Assembly (NCBI RefSeq): GCF_021726475.1
Contig: NZ_JAKJRU010000003.1
Coordinates: forward strand, 1 to 64,000
Length of the DNA: 64,000 nucleotides
Origin: Pseudomonas oligotrophica
Lineage (GTDB): Bacteria > Pseudomonadota > Gammaproteobacteria > Pseudomonadales > Pseudomonadaceae
Direction of reading: 5' to 3'
Of the stretch, positions 1 through 9,153 are shown one piece after another (within the stretch, counting starts at the first letter, position 1; each line of letters opens with the position of its first letter). The translations under genes were made by a program, and so were the position numbers. The notes under the pieces are model-generated. The model ran no database searches, was not told the origin of the DNA, and saw nothing but the letters and a program-made list of their open reading frames with translations.

Positions 1-58
1 GACGCATCGCCGATGGTAGTGTGGGGCTTCCCCATGTGAGAGTAGGTCATCGTCAAGC
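1..58 (+). rRNA. rrf: 5S ribosomal RNA, 3' end (partial)
   Basis: The first bases match the 3' third of a Pseudomonas 5S rRNA, including the block that reads gtagtgtggggcttcccc and the final tcgtcaagc, which would pair with the 5' end of the molecule outside the window. The 5' part is cut off by the window start. It marks the end of an rRNA operon. Confidence 0.9.
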
Positions 59-67
59 ACCTATACC

Positions 68-101
68 AAACCCCCGACCCGCTATAGCGGATCGGGGGTT
101 T
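68..101 (+). terminator. rRNA operon terminator
   Basis: A long near-perfect inverted repeat (AAACCCCCGA... against ...TCGGGGGTTT, loop at the central TATA) follows the 5S gene by about 10 bases and ends in a T-rich stretch. It is placed to stop rRNA transcription before the letA-like operon. Confidence 0.85.
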
Positions 102-214
102 GTCTTTTCCGTGCGGTAAGCCCCCATTGATTGGCTGTCACTTGTCGAGCGGGGCGGACTGATATTGCGTCCAGGCGAATCTGGCCCTGCTTCTGGCTAG
201 GTCCCGACTGAGCG

Positions 215-910
215 ATGGTTTACTCTTCACAGCCTCGTAACCCGACTCTGGACAACATGCCGACGAACGACCCCGTCGCCTTGTACAACCTCCCCATCGA
301 TCAGCTGGTGGCTTGTCCCGAATGCGACCTGCTGATGCGCAGGGCCGCGGTCAGGCATGGCCAGGTGGCCGAATGTCCGCGCTGTGGCTATGAGCTGTTC
401 CGCCTGCGACACGCGGTGGTGCGACCGGGGCTGGCGCTGGTGCTGACTGCGCTGTTGCTCTACTTTCCAGCGAATTTCCTGCCGATCATGCGCTTGAGCC
501 TTTTGGGCAGATCGTCCTCGGATACGATCTGGTCGGGCGTCCTCGGGCTCTTCCAAACCGGCATGCAGGGCATCGCCGTGCTGGTCTTTCTCTGCAGCAT
601 GGCTGTTCCCTTGCTTAAACTGCTCTGCCAACTGGTGGTGCTCACGAGCATGGCGACCGGCCGTGGCCGCGCGCTGGGCATGCTGCTTTATCGTGCCTAC
701 CACCACCTGCGCGAGTGGGGGATGCTCGAGGTGTATCTGCTCGGGATCCTCGTGGCGATGATCAAGCTGCGGGACATGGCCGAGCTCAGCATCGGCGTCG
801 GCCTGGGCTGCTTCATCGCCTTGCTGCTGGTCCAGGTATGGCTGGAACTGGTGATGTCGCCGCAGCAAGTCTGGCAGGCCTTGGCGGGGGACGCGGATGC
901 GCGCGGCTGA
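215..910 (+). CDS. PqiA/LetA-family membrane protein, first half-size subunit
   Basis: This 231-residue protein has an N-terminal zinc-ribbon-like motif (CPEC near residue 36 and CPRC near 55) followed by four hydrophobic segments. That is one of the two repeats that make up full-length PqiA/LetA (about 420 residues in E. coli). LetA proteins are inner-membrane partners of MCE tunnels in lipid transport between the two membranes. The next gene encodes a second such half, overlapping this one by 14 bases, and the MCE gene follows, so all three probably act as one complex. An ATG at 257 is an alternative start; neither start has a strong ribosome binding site. Confidence 0.85.
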   Translation: MVYSSQPRNPTLDNMPTNDPVALYNLPIDQLVACPECDLLMRRAAVRHGQVAECPRCGYELFRLRHAVVRPGLALVLTALLLYFPANFLPIMRLSLLGRSSSDTIWSGVLGLFQTGMQGIAVLVFLCSMAVPLLKLLCQLVVLTSMATGRGRALGMLLYRAYHHLREWGMLEVYLLGILVAMIKLRDMAELSIGVGLGCFIALLLVQVWLELVMSPQQVWQALAGDADARG

Positions 911-1514
911 TCTGGGCCTGATGGTCTGCCTGGAGTGTCACCAGCTGAACGCCAGGTTGCCCGGTGAGCGAAGGCAGCGCTGTACGCGTTGTGGCGCTCG
1001 TATTCACCTGCGACGGCCCAACAGCATCGCGCGTACCTGGGCCCTGCTGGTGACCGCCGCACTGCTCTACCTGCCGGCCAACCTGTTGCCGATCATGACC
1101 GTCAGCACCTTCGGTAGCGGTACGCCGGATACCATCATGTCCGGCGTCGTGACGCTCGCCAAGCATGGCATGCTGCCTATCGCTGCGGTGGTGTTCGTAG
1201 CGAGCATCCTGGTGCCGACCTTCAAGCTGGTCGGAATCGCGCTGCTGCTGGTATCGGTCCAGCGCCGCCAGAAGCTCTCCGCGCACCAGCGGGTCCTGCT
1301 GTTTCGCTTCATCGAATGGATCGGTCGCTGGTCCATGCTGGACATCTTCGTCATCGCCATTCTCGTGGCCATCGTCAATTTCGGCAGCCTGGCGCGTGTC
1401 GAGGCCGGGCTTGGTGCGGTCGCCTTCGCCAGCGTGGTCATCCTGACGATGCTTGCGGCCATCAGCTTCGATCCACGCCTTATCTGGGATTCCTATTCGG
1501 AAGAGGACTCATGA
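897..1514 (+). CDS. PqiA/LetA-family membrane protein, second half-size subunit
   Basis: This 205-residue protein has the same plan as the preceding one: CLEC and CTRC zinc-ribbon cysteines in the first 45 residues, then four predicted membrane helices (for example around LLVTAALLYLPANLLPI). The two proteins are paralogous halves of a LetA-type protein. The start overlaps the upstream gene by 14 bases, and its TGA overlaps the ATG of the MCE gene (ATGA), so translation is likely coupled. An in-frame ATG at 921 is a possible later start. Its role is inferred from the LetAB and PqiABC systems: inner-membrane component of a lipid-transport complex. Confidence 0.85.
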   Translation: MRAADLGLMVCLECHQLNARLPGERRQRCTRCGARIHLRRPNSIARTWALLVTAALLYLPANLLPIMTVSTFGSGTPDTIMSGVVTLAKHGMLPIAAVVFVASILVPTFKLVGIALLLVSVQRRQKLSAHQRVLLFRFIEWIGRWSMLDIFVIAILVAIVNFGSLARVEAGLGAVAFASVVILTMLAAISFDPRLIWDSYSEEDS

Positions 1515-3823
1515 CTGAACTTCCCCACACCAGTGTGAGGCCGGCTTCGAGCTGGTCCGCCATCTGGGTGCTGCCGATCATCGCCCTGCTGATCGGTGGC
1601 TGGCTCGCATGGCAGGCCTATGCCCAGCGAGGCGTATCGATCCAGATCGTCTTCGACAGTGCCGAGGGAATCGAGGTCGGCAAGACCCACGTCACGCACA
1701 AGGGCATGACGATCGGCACGGTGCGCGGGCTCAGCCTCGAGCAGGACGGCCCTCAGCAGCACGTCGTCGCCGAGGTGGAGATGAACAAGGAGGTCGCCGA
1801 CTACCTGCGCAGTGGCACGCGCTTCTGGCTGGTCCGCCCAAGCGTGACGCTGGCGGGTATCACCGGCCTGGAAACCCTGGTCTCGGGGAACTACATCGGC
1901 ATCAGCCCGGCAGAGGGCGAGCCGGCTCGCCGGTTCATCGCCTTGACCGAGGAGCCGCCAATCCCGGAAGGGCGCGCTGGCTTGCACATCACCCTCAAGG
2001 CCGAGCGGCTTGGTTCGCTCAACCGCGGAAGCCCGGTTTTCTACCGGCAAATCCAGGTGGGCGAGGTGAAGAACTACGTGCTTGCCGAGGACAACGCGAC
2101 GGTGGAGGTGCAGCTGTTCATCCAGCCGGAATTCGCTCATCTGGTGCGCAAGCACACGCGCTTCTGGAACGCCAGCGGTGTCACCGTCGACGCTGGCCTC
2201 ACGGGGGTGAAGTTCCGCACCGAATCGCTGGCCAGCATCGTGGCGGGCGGTATCGCCTTTGCCACGCCGGAGCACCGCAAGGACAGTCCGCCTACCGATC
2301 CGAAGTTGCCGTTCCGCCTGTACGAGGATTTCGATGCGGCGCAGGCGGGGATCAAGGCGACGCTGACCCTCACCGATTTCGAAGGGCTGCAGGCCGGGCG
2401 CACGCCGCTGATCTACAAGGGCATGCAGGTCGGGATGCTCAAGGAGCTGGCGGTGGAGCCGGATCTTTCCCGGGCCGAGGCGACGCTGACGGTCGATCCG
2501 CTGATGGAGGACTATCTGGTCGAGGACACCGAGTTCTGGGTGGTCAAGCCATCCATCTCGCTGGCCGGCATCACCGGCCTGGAAGCGCTGGTGAAGGGCA
2601 ACTACATTGCCGTGCGTCCCGGCGAGAAGGGTGGCGCGGTCAAGCGCAAGTTCGTCGCCCGGGCCAAGGCACCGCCGGTGGATATCCGTGCGCCGGGCCT
2701 GCACCTGGTGCTGACCAGCGAACAGCTCGGCTCGCTGGATGTCGGCAGTCCCGTGCTCTACCGGCAGGTGAAGGTTGGTTCGGTGCAGAGCTATCAATTC
2801 TCGCGCGACCGGCGGAAGGTCGTCATTGGCGTGCATATCGAGCAGCCCTATGCCGAGCTGGTCAATGCCTCGACCCGCTTCTGGAACGCCAGCGGTATCA
2901 CCGTCAACGGCGGGCTTGCCGGCGTCGAGGTGCGTAGCGAGTCCCTGCAGAGCCTGCTGGCCGGCGGCATCGCCTTCGATACGCCCGATCCCGAGGCGCC
3001 GCTTTCGCGGCAGGTGCCGCAGTTCGTCCTGCACGATGACCGCGAGACGGCGCTGGCACGTGGCGAGGAGATCGAGATCCGCCTTGCCCGCGGCGATGGG
3101 CTGGCGGCCGGTACGCCGGTTCGCTACAAGGGCCTGGACGTCGGCAAGGTCCGCACGGTGTCGCTCAGCGACGACCTGGATGGCGTGGTGGTCAAGGCGC
3201 GCATCACTACCGGCGCACAGCGGATCGCCCGAGCGGGCAGCCAGTTCTGGGTGGTCCGACCGGAGCTTGGCCTGGTACGGACGGCGAACCTGGAGACGCT
3301 GGTTACCGGACCTTACCTGGAAGTCGAACCGGGCAACGCCGCTGCCGCCCGGCAGACGCGCTTCGCCGCGCTGGAGCACCAGCCTCGCGCGGCGGCGCCT
3401 GCGGGCCTGGCGCTCACGCTCAGCGCATCGCGGCTGGGCTCCATCCAGCCGGGCAACGCCGTGACCTATCGCGAGGTGAAGGTGGGCGAGGTGATCGATT
3501 ATGCGCTGGGGCCGACCGCCGATCGCGTGCTGATCAAGGTGCTCATCGAGCCGCGCTATGCGCCGCTCGTGCACAGCGGCAGTCGCTTCTGGGAGACCAG
3601 CGGCTTCGGCGTGGATTTCAGCCTGTTCAAGGGCGCCAGCCTGCGCACCGACTCGCTGGAGTCGCTGCTCGAGGGCGGCGTCGCCTTCGCCACGCCGGAG
3701 GGCGAGCTGATGGGCAATCGCGCGCTGCCGGGACAGACCTTCGCGCTGTTCAAGGAGCCGCAGGACGAGTGGTTCGGCTGGGCACCGAAGATCGAACTGG
3801 GGCGAGCGGCCGGAGACAAGTGA
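1511..3823 (+). CDS. PqiB/LetB-like MCE protein with six MCE domains
   Basis: The protein has 770 residues, with one N-terminal membrane helix (WVLPIIALLIGGWLAW) and then repeated MCE units. I count six by the recurring pattern 'GLxxGxxVxYxGxxVGxV', starting near residues 45, 155, 275, 390, 510 and 625. E. coli PqiB has three MCE domains and LetB/YebT seven, so this is closer to a LetB-type stacked-ring tunnel spanning the periplasm. It is the last gene of the LetA-like operon and is followed by a terminator. An annotation starting at 1316 would be an artefact; the ATG at 1511 overlaps the upstream stop codon. Confidence 0.88.
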   Translation: MTELPHTSVRPASSWSAIWVLPIIALLIGGWLAWQAYAQRGVSIQIVFDSAEGIEVGKTHVTHKGMTIGTVRGLSLEQDGPQQHVVAEVEMNKEVADYLRSGTRFWLVRPSVTLAGITGLETLVSGNYIGISPAEGEPARRFIALTEEPPIPEGRAGLHITLKAERLGSLNRGSPVFYRQIQVGEVKNYVLAEDNATVEVQLFIQPEFAHLVRKHTRFWNASGVTVDAGLTGVKFRTESLASIVAGGIAFATPEHRKDSPPTDPKLPFRLYEDFDAAQAGIKATLTLTDFEGLQAGRTPLIYKGMQVGMLKELAVEPDLSRAEATLTVDPLMEDYLVEDTEFWVVKPSISLAGITGLEALVKGNYIAVRPGEKGGAVKRKFVARAKAPPVDIRAPGLHLVLTSEQLGSLDVGSPVLYRQVKVGSVQSYQFSRDRRKVVIGVHIEQPYAELVNASTRFWNASGITVNGGLAGVEVRSESLQSLLAGGIAFDTPDPEAPLSRQVPQFVLHDDRETALARGEEIEIRLARGDGLAAGTPVRYKGLDVGKVRTVSLSDDLDGVVVKARITTGAQRIARAGSQFWVVRPELGLVRTANLETLVTGPYLEVEPGNAAAARQTRFAALEHQPRAAAPAGLALTLSASRLGSIQPGNAVTYREVKVGEVIDYALGPTADRVLIKVLIEPRYAPLVHSGSRFWETSGFGVDFSLFKGASLRTDSLESLLEGGVAFATPEGELMGNRALPGQTFALFKEPQDEWFGWAPKIELGRAAGDK

Positions 3824-3872
3824 CGGTCGACCGGGCGTCACTGTGGGCTGAAGCCCGCCCTACGCACGCATG

Positions 3873-3896
3873 AAAGGCCCCTCGGGGCCCTTTTTT
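3873..3896. terminator. Bidirectional terminator between the MCE operon and mksB
   Basis: A GC-rich hairpin (aaaggcccc / ggggccttt) with an A-run on one side and six Ts on the other lies between two convergent genes, so it can serve both strands. A half-REP-like hairpin (gtgggctgaagcccgccctac) precedes it at 3842-3862. Confidence 0.8.
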
Positions 3897-3908
3897 CGTT
3901 GCGGAAGG

Positions 3909-6743
3909 TCAGGCCGGTTCTTCGGTCCGTTGGGCTGAAGCAGTGGTCTGGCTGGCGACCGGTTCGCGGCGGCTGATGTATTTCCAGTCCGCCTCGTCGA
4001 TGTAGATGCCGGCCGGCCCGCTGCCGCCCTCAAGGTCGATGGCGACATGGGCCGAGACCTGCGGCTTCACCGATGCAAGGATCGGCACGAAGCCCAGCTG
4101 CAGGCTGGTTTCGATCAGCGCCTGCTGGTTGCGCTCGTCGATGTCCGCCGCCTCGTCGAGGTAGTAGGGCAGGCGGATGCGCCCGGCCTGCTCGCGGTCC
4201 ATCAGGTGCAGCAACAGGTACATGTTGGTCAGCGCCTTGATGGTCATGGTGGTGCCGTTGGACGCCGCACCGTCGATGTCGGTATGAATCACCGGCTGGC
4301 CGCCGACCTTGGTGATCTCGAACGCCAGCTCGAACAGGTCCTTCAGGCCTAGCTGGTTGTTGTTCGCCGCCACCAGCCGCGCCAGGTACTCCTTGGCTTC
4401 CTCGTTCTTCGCGTCCTGTTCGGCGGACTGGGACAGATCGAACACCGACAGCGTCTCGCCTTCCTCGTACTGCCCAGCGCTGTGGATGATCTGGTCGATG
4501 TGCTTGAGCGCATCCTTGTTCGGCGCCAGCACGATGCGGAAGCTCGCCAGGTTGGACACCTGGCGCTTGTTGATCTCGCGGTTGAACAGCGCCAGCTGGT
4601 GTTCCAGGCTCTCGTAGTCGCTGCGGATGTTGCGCAGCGTCCGGGCGATGTCGGTAACCGCAGCACGGCGGGCCTTGGCCAGGGTCAGCGCCTCGTCCTG
4701 ACGGTGGGCGTAGGCGTTGACCAAGAGCTGCAGGCGACGCTCGGGATCTTCCTCGCTGTCGAACTTGGCCACGCCCTTCAGGCGCACCTGGGCATACAGC
4801 GCCTCGATCTGACCGTCGACGCGCTGCAGCGCCTGCCAGCTGTCCTGGTAGTCGTTGAGCAGCGGCAGCAGGTTGTCCAGCGAGTCGTCCACCGGGTCCA
4901 TGTAAGGCGTACCAAACGGCAGATCCGCCGGTAGCAGCTGGCGACGCCGTAGGGCGTCTTCCAGCGTCCGCTCCTTGGCTTCCAGATCCGCCAGCTGACG
5001 GCCGACCAGCTGCAGCTTGGCGGACAGGTGCTGCACGCGCTCGGCAAAGGCGTCACTGGTGCGCTTGAGTTCTTCCTGGGCGGCCTCGGCCTGGGCCAGC
5101 TGTTCCAGCTTCGCCGGCTCCTCGGCGGCCAGGGTCTGGCTGCGGCGGAAGTCTTCCAGCGCTTTCTGTGCATCCAGCACGGCCTGGTACAGCGCCTCGG
5201 CCTGGGCCTTGCTCGCCGCGCGGTCGACGGCCACCGCATGCTGGGTCTTGAGCTGCTTGAGCTCGCGCTCCAGGCGATCCTTCTGGTCGCGCAGGGCGGC
5301 ACGGTCGGCCAGGGCCTGCAGCGCCGGTGGCTCGATATGCGAGAGGTCGATGGACAGGCCCGGCACCGAGAAGGTGTCGCCCTTAAAACGATCCAGCACC
5401 GCTTCCACGGCCTTGACCCAGTCGTCGCCCTCGGCGCTGATGCCTTTCTCACCCAGCGGCAGGCTGAACAGCTGGCCGTTGAACAGGCGCATCAGGCGAT
5501 CCACATCGGCCTGGGAGAACTCCTCGCGCAAACGCGAGTAGCTGTTGTTGTCGGCATGGTCGAGCTGTTGCCGGACCGACTTCAGGCGTTTTTCCAGATC
5601 ACGCAGGCGCTCGTCCAGGTCCTCGCTGGAGAACTGACGGGACTGCGCCAGCGCACCGGCCAACTCGTCGTGGGCGTCCTTGGCGGCGAGCAGCTGCTGC
5701 TCCAGCACATGGGCGTCCTCGACCAGGGCAAAGCGGTTCTTCAGCACCGCCAGCTCGCCCAGCCAGCGCTGGATTTCGCTGATCTCGCGCTCCAGACGCA
5801 TCAGTTCGCCAGTCGAACCGCGCTGTTCGTTCTGCAGGCCGTCCTGCTCGCGGCGGTAGTGCTCGGCCTGGATCACCAGCTCTTCCTTGCGCGCATCGGC
5901 GTAGTCGTGCCAGGTACCGAGCAGGTTGTCGAGTAGCGGCGACAGGCGATGCAGCTTGCCGCGCAGCAGCTCGCGCTGGGCGACACCAGCGGCCAGCGCC
6001 TCGACCAGCGGGCCGGCGGCGACCAGTGCCTGGTAGTCCTGCTCCATGCGGCGCACGTCGCGGAAGGCTTCTTCGGTGGCGGCGATATAGTCGACGCTGC
6101 CTGAGCGCAGGCTGTGCTCGAAGGCATCGAGGAACAGCTGCTTCAGTTTGGCAGCCGTGATTTCCCGCATATGCAGCAGGTTGATGAACAGTGCGCGGAA
6201 GGTCTTCAGGCTCTGCTCGCTGGTCGAGCGCAGCGGGATCAGCGTCATGTCCAGCGGGATCGAGGTATGCCCGCCGACCAGTAGCCGGCGCAGCTCATCC
6301 GGCTTGGCCTCGTAGGCCTTGATGCCGGCGCGTTCGAGGTTGGCGAACAGCTCGCGCTGGCGCAGGCAGGTGCCGTTCTGCTGGTAATGGTCGAGGTCCA
6401 GCGAGCCCTGGTAGACGAAGAACTGATGACCGAAGCCGCCGCCTGGCCCGCGGCCGGCCACGCCGATCACATGCGGGCCGTGGGGCAGCATGACTTCGAC
6501 GAGGATGTAGCTGGTGTCCGAGGCGAAGTAGAACTTGCGCGACTGCTCGAGGCTGTACTTGCCGAAGCTCATGTCCGACATGCGCGCCAGGATCGGGAAC
6601 TGCAGCGCGTTGATCGACGCGGACTTGCCGAGGTTGTTGGCGCCGTAGACCGACAGCGGGTTTTCCAGCGGAAAGATGCCGAGGCTGTAGCCGGCGGTGT
6701 TCAGCAGGGCGAAGCGGCGGATGCCGTAGCGTTCCTGGCTCAT
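3909..6743 (-). CDS. mksB: Condensin subunit MksB (MukB-like SMC ATPase)
   Basis: This 944-residue protein is a short MukB-type SMC ATPase. It has a Walker A loop near residue 35 (GANNLGKSASIN), long charged coiled-coil stretches over roughly residues 270-700, and near the C-terminus a signature-type segment (NGTTMTIKALTNM) followed by a MukB-style Walker B/D-loop (YYLDEAADIDERN). MksBEF is the alternative condensin of pseudomonads that helps organise and partition the chromosome. The gene is last in mksF-mksE-mksB; its ATG overlaps the mksE stop (ATGA). No mksG (TOPRIM nuclease) gene lies next to it, so this looks like the chromosomal condensin rather than a plasmid-cleaving Wadjet system. 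Confidence 0.9.
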   Translation of the reverse strand: MSQERYGIRRFALLNTAGYSLGIFPLENPLSVYGANNLGKSASINALQFPILARMSDMSFGKYSLEQSRKFYFASDTSYILVEVMLPHGPHVIGVAGRGPGGGFGHQFFVYQGSLDLDHYQQNGTCLRQRELFANLERAGIKAYEAKPDELRRLLVGGHTSIPLDMTLIPLRSTSEQSLKTFRALFINLLHMREITAAKLKQLFLDAFEHSLRSGSVDYIAATEEAFRDVRRMEQDYQALVAAGPLVEALAAGVAQRELLRGKLHRLSPLLDNLLGTWHDYADARKEELVIQAEHYRREQDGLQNEQRGSTGELMRLEREISEIQRWLGELAVLKNRFALVEDAHVLEQQLLAAKDAHDELAGALAQSRQFSSEDLDERLRDLEKRLKSVRQQLDHADNNSYSRLREEFSQADVDRLMRLFNGQLFSLPLGEKGISAEGDDWVKAVEAVLDRFKGDTFSVPGLSIDLSHIEPPALQALADRAALRDQKDRLERELKQLKTQHAVAVDRAASKAQAEALYQAVLDAQKALEDFRRSQTLAAEEPAKLEQLAQAEAAQEELKRTSDAFAERVQHLSAKLQLVGRQLADLEAKERTLEDALRRRQLLPADLPFGTPYMDPVDDSLDNLLPLLNDYQDSWQALQRVDGQIEALYAQVRLKGVAKFDSEEDPERRLQLLVNAYAHRQDEALTLAKARRAAVTDIARTLRNIRSDYESLEHQLALFNREINKRQVSNLASFRIVLAPNKDALKHIDQIIHSAGQYEEGETLSVFDLSQSAEQDAKNEEAKEYLARLVAANNNQLGLKDLFELAFEITKVGGQPVIHTDIDGAASNGTTMTIKALTNMYLLLHLMDREQAGRIRLPYYLDEAADIDERNQQALIETSLQLGFVPILASVKPQVSAHVAIDLEGGSGPAGIYIDEADWKYISRREPVASQTTASAQRTEEPA

Positions 6744-7429
6744 GCTTCAAGCTCCTTTTCTTCGGCGATGGCGCGCGCCAAGGCTTCTTCTTCCGATTCT
6801 TCGGCTGCTTCCTCGATGAGGATGATGTCGTCTTCGCCCTCGTCCTCGGCGATCAGCTCCGGGGCGGGCAGCGGCAGGTCGCTGCTGTGCAGGCTGGCGG
6901 CGAGATCGCGGTCCTGCTGCACCGACAGGCAGACGTCGAGGAAACGGTGCATCGGCGGCAGGAAGCGGTAGACGCCGTTGCTGTCCTCGGCGAAGCCCAG
7001 CTGCGTCAGGCGGCGGATGACCTTCTCTTCCAGTTCTTCCCCGGTGGTGACTTCGGCCTGCAGGAACAGGTCGCGGTACTTGTCCAGCAACGCCGGCAGT
7101 TCATCGCGACCGAGGCTGCCACCGTCGAGCACCGCCAGCGGGTCGCGGCCCTGGTCGGCCAGGTGCTCGACGAGGATGAAGGTGAACAGCGCCAGGCGCT
7201 GGGCGGTCTTGTTCACCTGCGCGCCCATCTGCTCCGGGACGAAGTAGTAGAAGCCGCGCGGATCGCAGACCAGCTCGAAGCCGAGCGCCTTGAACAGTGC
7301 GCGGTACTGGTCCTGCATGTTCGACAGCTGCGCGTATGGCTCCGGCTCGCTGCGCGACAGGTGATAGCCCTTGAACAGCTCGCGGAAGATCGGCGCCAGC
7401 TGGGTCATTTCCTTGAGGTCGATGTTCAT
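6740..7429 (-). CDS. mksE: Condensin subunit MksE
   Basis: This 229-residue protein matches the size and position of MksE, the MukE-like accessory subunit that binds the kleisin. It ends in a strongly acidic tail (runs of E and D around the last 45 residues). I chose the ATG at 7429 (MNIDLKEMTQ): the longer reading frame upstream runs through a REP repeat and would not be part of the protein. Translation of mksB is coupled to it by ATGA overlap. The role is inferred from the family and operon. Confidence 0.82.
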   Translation of the reverse strand: MNIDLKEMTQLAPIFRELFKGYHLSRSEPEPYAQLSNMQDQYRALFKALGFELVCDPRGFYYFVPEQMGAQVNKTAQRLALFTFILVEHLADQGRDPLAVLDGGSLGRDELPALLDKYRDLFLQAEVTTGEELEEKVIRRLTQLGFAEDSNGVYRFLPPMHRFLDVCLSVQQDRDLAASLHSSDLPLPAPELIAEDEGEDDIILIEEAAEESEEEALARAIAEEKELEA

Positions 7430-7444
7430 CAATATGGCTCTGTC

Positions 7445-7584
7445 GTAGCGTGGAAAACGGCGAAGCCTTTTCCACTGGTAAGTTTGGCGTTGGCAAAGGT
7501 GGACAAGCTGCGCGTTGTCCACCCTACGGCGGGTTTCGCGAGAGGGGAGGGCGTAGGGTGGAAAACGGCGAAGCCTTTTCCACC
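7445..7584. repeat. REP-like hairpin cluster inside the mks operon
   Basis: There are three hairpins: gtag-cgtggaaaa...ttttccac (7445-7477), an inverted copy with a ggacaa/ttgtcc stem ending in ccctac (7499-7526), and gtag-ggtggaaaa...ttttccacc (7553-7584). The GTAG head followed by a stem-loop, in alternating orientation, is the layout of Pseudomonas REP/BIME elements. The cluster fills the 183-bp gap between mksF and mksE. Confidence 0.8.
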
Positions 7585-7612
7585 GGACGATCCCTCCGGC
7601 CGCTCGAATAGC

Positions 7613-8854
7613 TCAATCATTGGCATTGGCCACCAGCGCAAAGGAGCTGAGGCTGACGCGGTGTTCGCGGGTCAGGTACTCGCGACGTTCCAGGCGATCG
7701 CGCTGGAAGCGGCTGTCGCGGGACAGGCGCGAGAACCAGTAGAGCAGCTCGTCGGTGGCGCCCTCGGGTTCCTGCTCCAGCAGCCAGGCCATCAGGTCCG
7801 GCAGCGGCAGCGCCTGCTGGCAGCGCTCGACCATTTCGCGGGCGGTACGCGGTGCGCGCGGCTGCTCGCCCTTGCGCTTGCCGCTGGCCCGCGGGAACTG
7901 CGCCGGCTTCGGCTCGAAGCGGGCCAGGGCGTAGACGTAGGCCTCGACCTGGCTGGCGGTGCCGAGAAAGGTGCTCTGAGGACGGGTGAACAGCGGCAGC
8001 GAGGCCTGCGGTACGGCGTCCAGGCCCTTCTTGCGGATCGCCGACAGCGCCAGTGCCGCGCCGCGGGTCACGGCGTTGTGCCGACGCGCTTCCTCGCGCA
8101 GCGGCAACAGCAGTTCGCGGGCCTTGCGCAGGGTCAGCTGGGCGGTGGTCTGCATTTCCAGGATGCGTGCATGGGTGCGCAGCAGGAGGTCGTCATCCAC
8201 CAGCTGGCCGAGGCGCTGCTGTTCGCCGAGCAGCTTCATCAGCACCTGCTCGACGCGATGAACGCCCTGCTCAAAGGCGCCGTCGGCGGAAACCAGCTGG
8301 ATCATTGGCTCGACGTACTCGTCCCAGGTCGCCAGCACCTCGGCATAGCGCTGGCGCAGCGGGATCTGGCGGTCGCTGGTCTTGGCCCGGTCGGCCACGG
8401 CGACCAGGGCCTGTTCGTCATTGTCGAGCTTCTTCAGTACATCGCGTACGCGCATGTCCAGCAGGCGCAGCTGGCGCGCGAGGTCGTTGCCGTCGCGAAT
8501 CTCGAAGGCATCGAGGATATGCCCGGCCAGACGCTCCAGATGGCGCAGGTAGGCTTCGATCTCCAGGCACAGGCCGAGGCGGTGCTCGCGGCGCAGGTAG
8601 GCGAGGAAGTCGTGGATCTGCGCGTTCAGCTCGAAGCGGTTGGGGCTCTTGGCCACCGGCACCAGGATGTCCAGGCGGATCCACTGGTCGAGCAGGGCGG
8701 TGATGTCGGTGGGCGTGCCTTCGGGCAGCTGTGCGGCGAGCTGATGGCGCAACTCCACCAGGCTCAGGGTGCCGGCGTCGAAACGCTCGCACAGCGGCTC
8801 GAGCAACGTCCAGTGTTCGGCGAGGGCACGCAGTACGCGCTTGGGTTCGATCAT
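7613..8854 (-). CDS. mksF: Condensin kleisin-like subunit MksF
   Basis: This 413-residue, mostly helical protein with an N-terminal winged-helix-like region (MIEPKRVLRALAEHW) is followed by coiled-coil segments rich in R, L, E and Q. Its position as first gene before mksE and mksB, and its length, fit MksF, the MukF-like kleisin that bridges the MksB heads. The ATG at 8854 is preferred over the more distal start because the extra 40 residues are low-complexity and non-conserved in style. The operon promoter must lie in 8855-9153, shared with the divergent polyamine genes. Confidence 0.82.
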   Translation of the reverse strand: MIEPKRVLRALAEHWTLLEPLCERFDAGTLSLVELRHQLAAQLPEGTPTDITALLDQWIRLDILVPVAKSPNRFELNAQIHDFLAYLRREHRLGLCLEIEAYLRHLERLAGHILDAFEIRDGNDLARQLRLLDMRVRDVLKKLDNDEQALVAVADRAKTSDRQIPLRQRYAEVLATWDEYVEPMIQLVSADGAFEQGVHRVEQVLMKLLGEQQRLGQLVDDDLLLRTHARILEMQTTAQLTLRKARELLLPLREEARRHNAVTRGAALALSAIRKKGLDAVPQASLPLFTRPQSTFLGTASQVEAYVYALARFEPKPAQFPRASGKRKGEQPRAPRTAREMVERCQQALPLPDLMAWLLEQEPEGATDELLYWFSRLSRDSRFQRDRLERREYLTREHRVSLSSFALVANAND

Positions 8855-9153
8855 CGTGGCGCCAGTCCCGGTGAAAAGGCGCGAATTGTACTGCATTGGT
8901 GCTGAAGTGAAGGCGCCCCGGACGATCGGACGCGCCGCCGGCCGCCTGGCACGGGCGTTGGCCGAGCCGGTCACCCGATCGTCATGGTGGCCGGGTTAGC
9001 CTGCCGGGGCGCCCGGCGAACGGCCCCGGACATCGAAATGGCAACGAAGTGTCGAAATGCTATTTCGATATGCGTCGGTTCCCGGCACAATTCGCCCTTT
9101 TTGCAATTGGGGAGCTGCCGGCTTCCGCCGGACGAACCGCCTGGGGCACCGAC
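8855..9153. promoter_or_regulatory. Divergent intergenic region, mksF / nspC
   Basis: These 299 bases separate two divergent operons and should hold both promoters. I see no clear -35/-10 pair or operator that I would name, and no ORF with a credible start. Confidence 0.4.

Noticed and set aside
1493..3841. A 782-codon open frame antisense to the MCE gene, and similar long antisense frames opposite liuD, mksB, the acyl-CoA synthetase and the binding-protein gene
   Set aside because: High-GC codon bias keeps antisense frames open. They lack ribosome binding sites and have low-complexity His/Arg/Gln/Asp-rich composition, and the sense genes are clear families.
7445..7584. CRISPR array
   Set aside because: Repeats are few, inverted, unequally spaced and form hairpins with covarying stems, and no cas genes occur in the window.
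3909..8854. Wadjet/MksBEFG plasmid-defence system
   Set aside because: No MksG TOPRIM nuclease gene flanks the operon on either side, so it is better read as the chromosomal MksBEF condensin.
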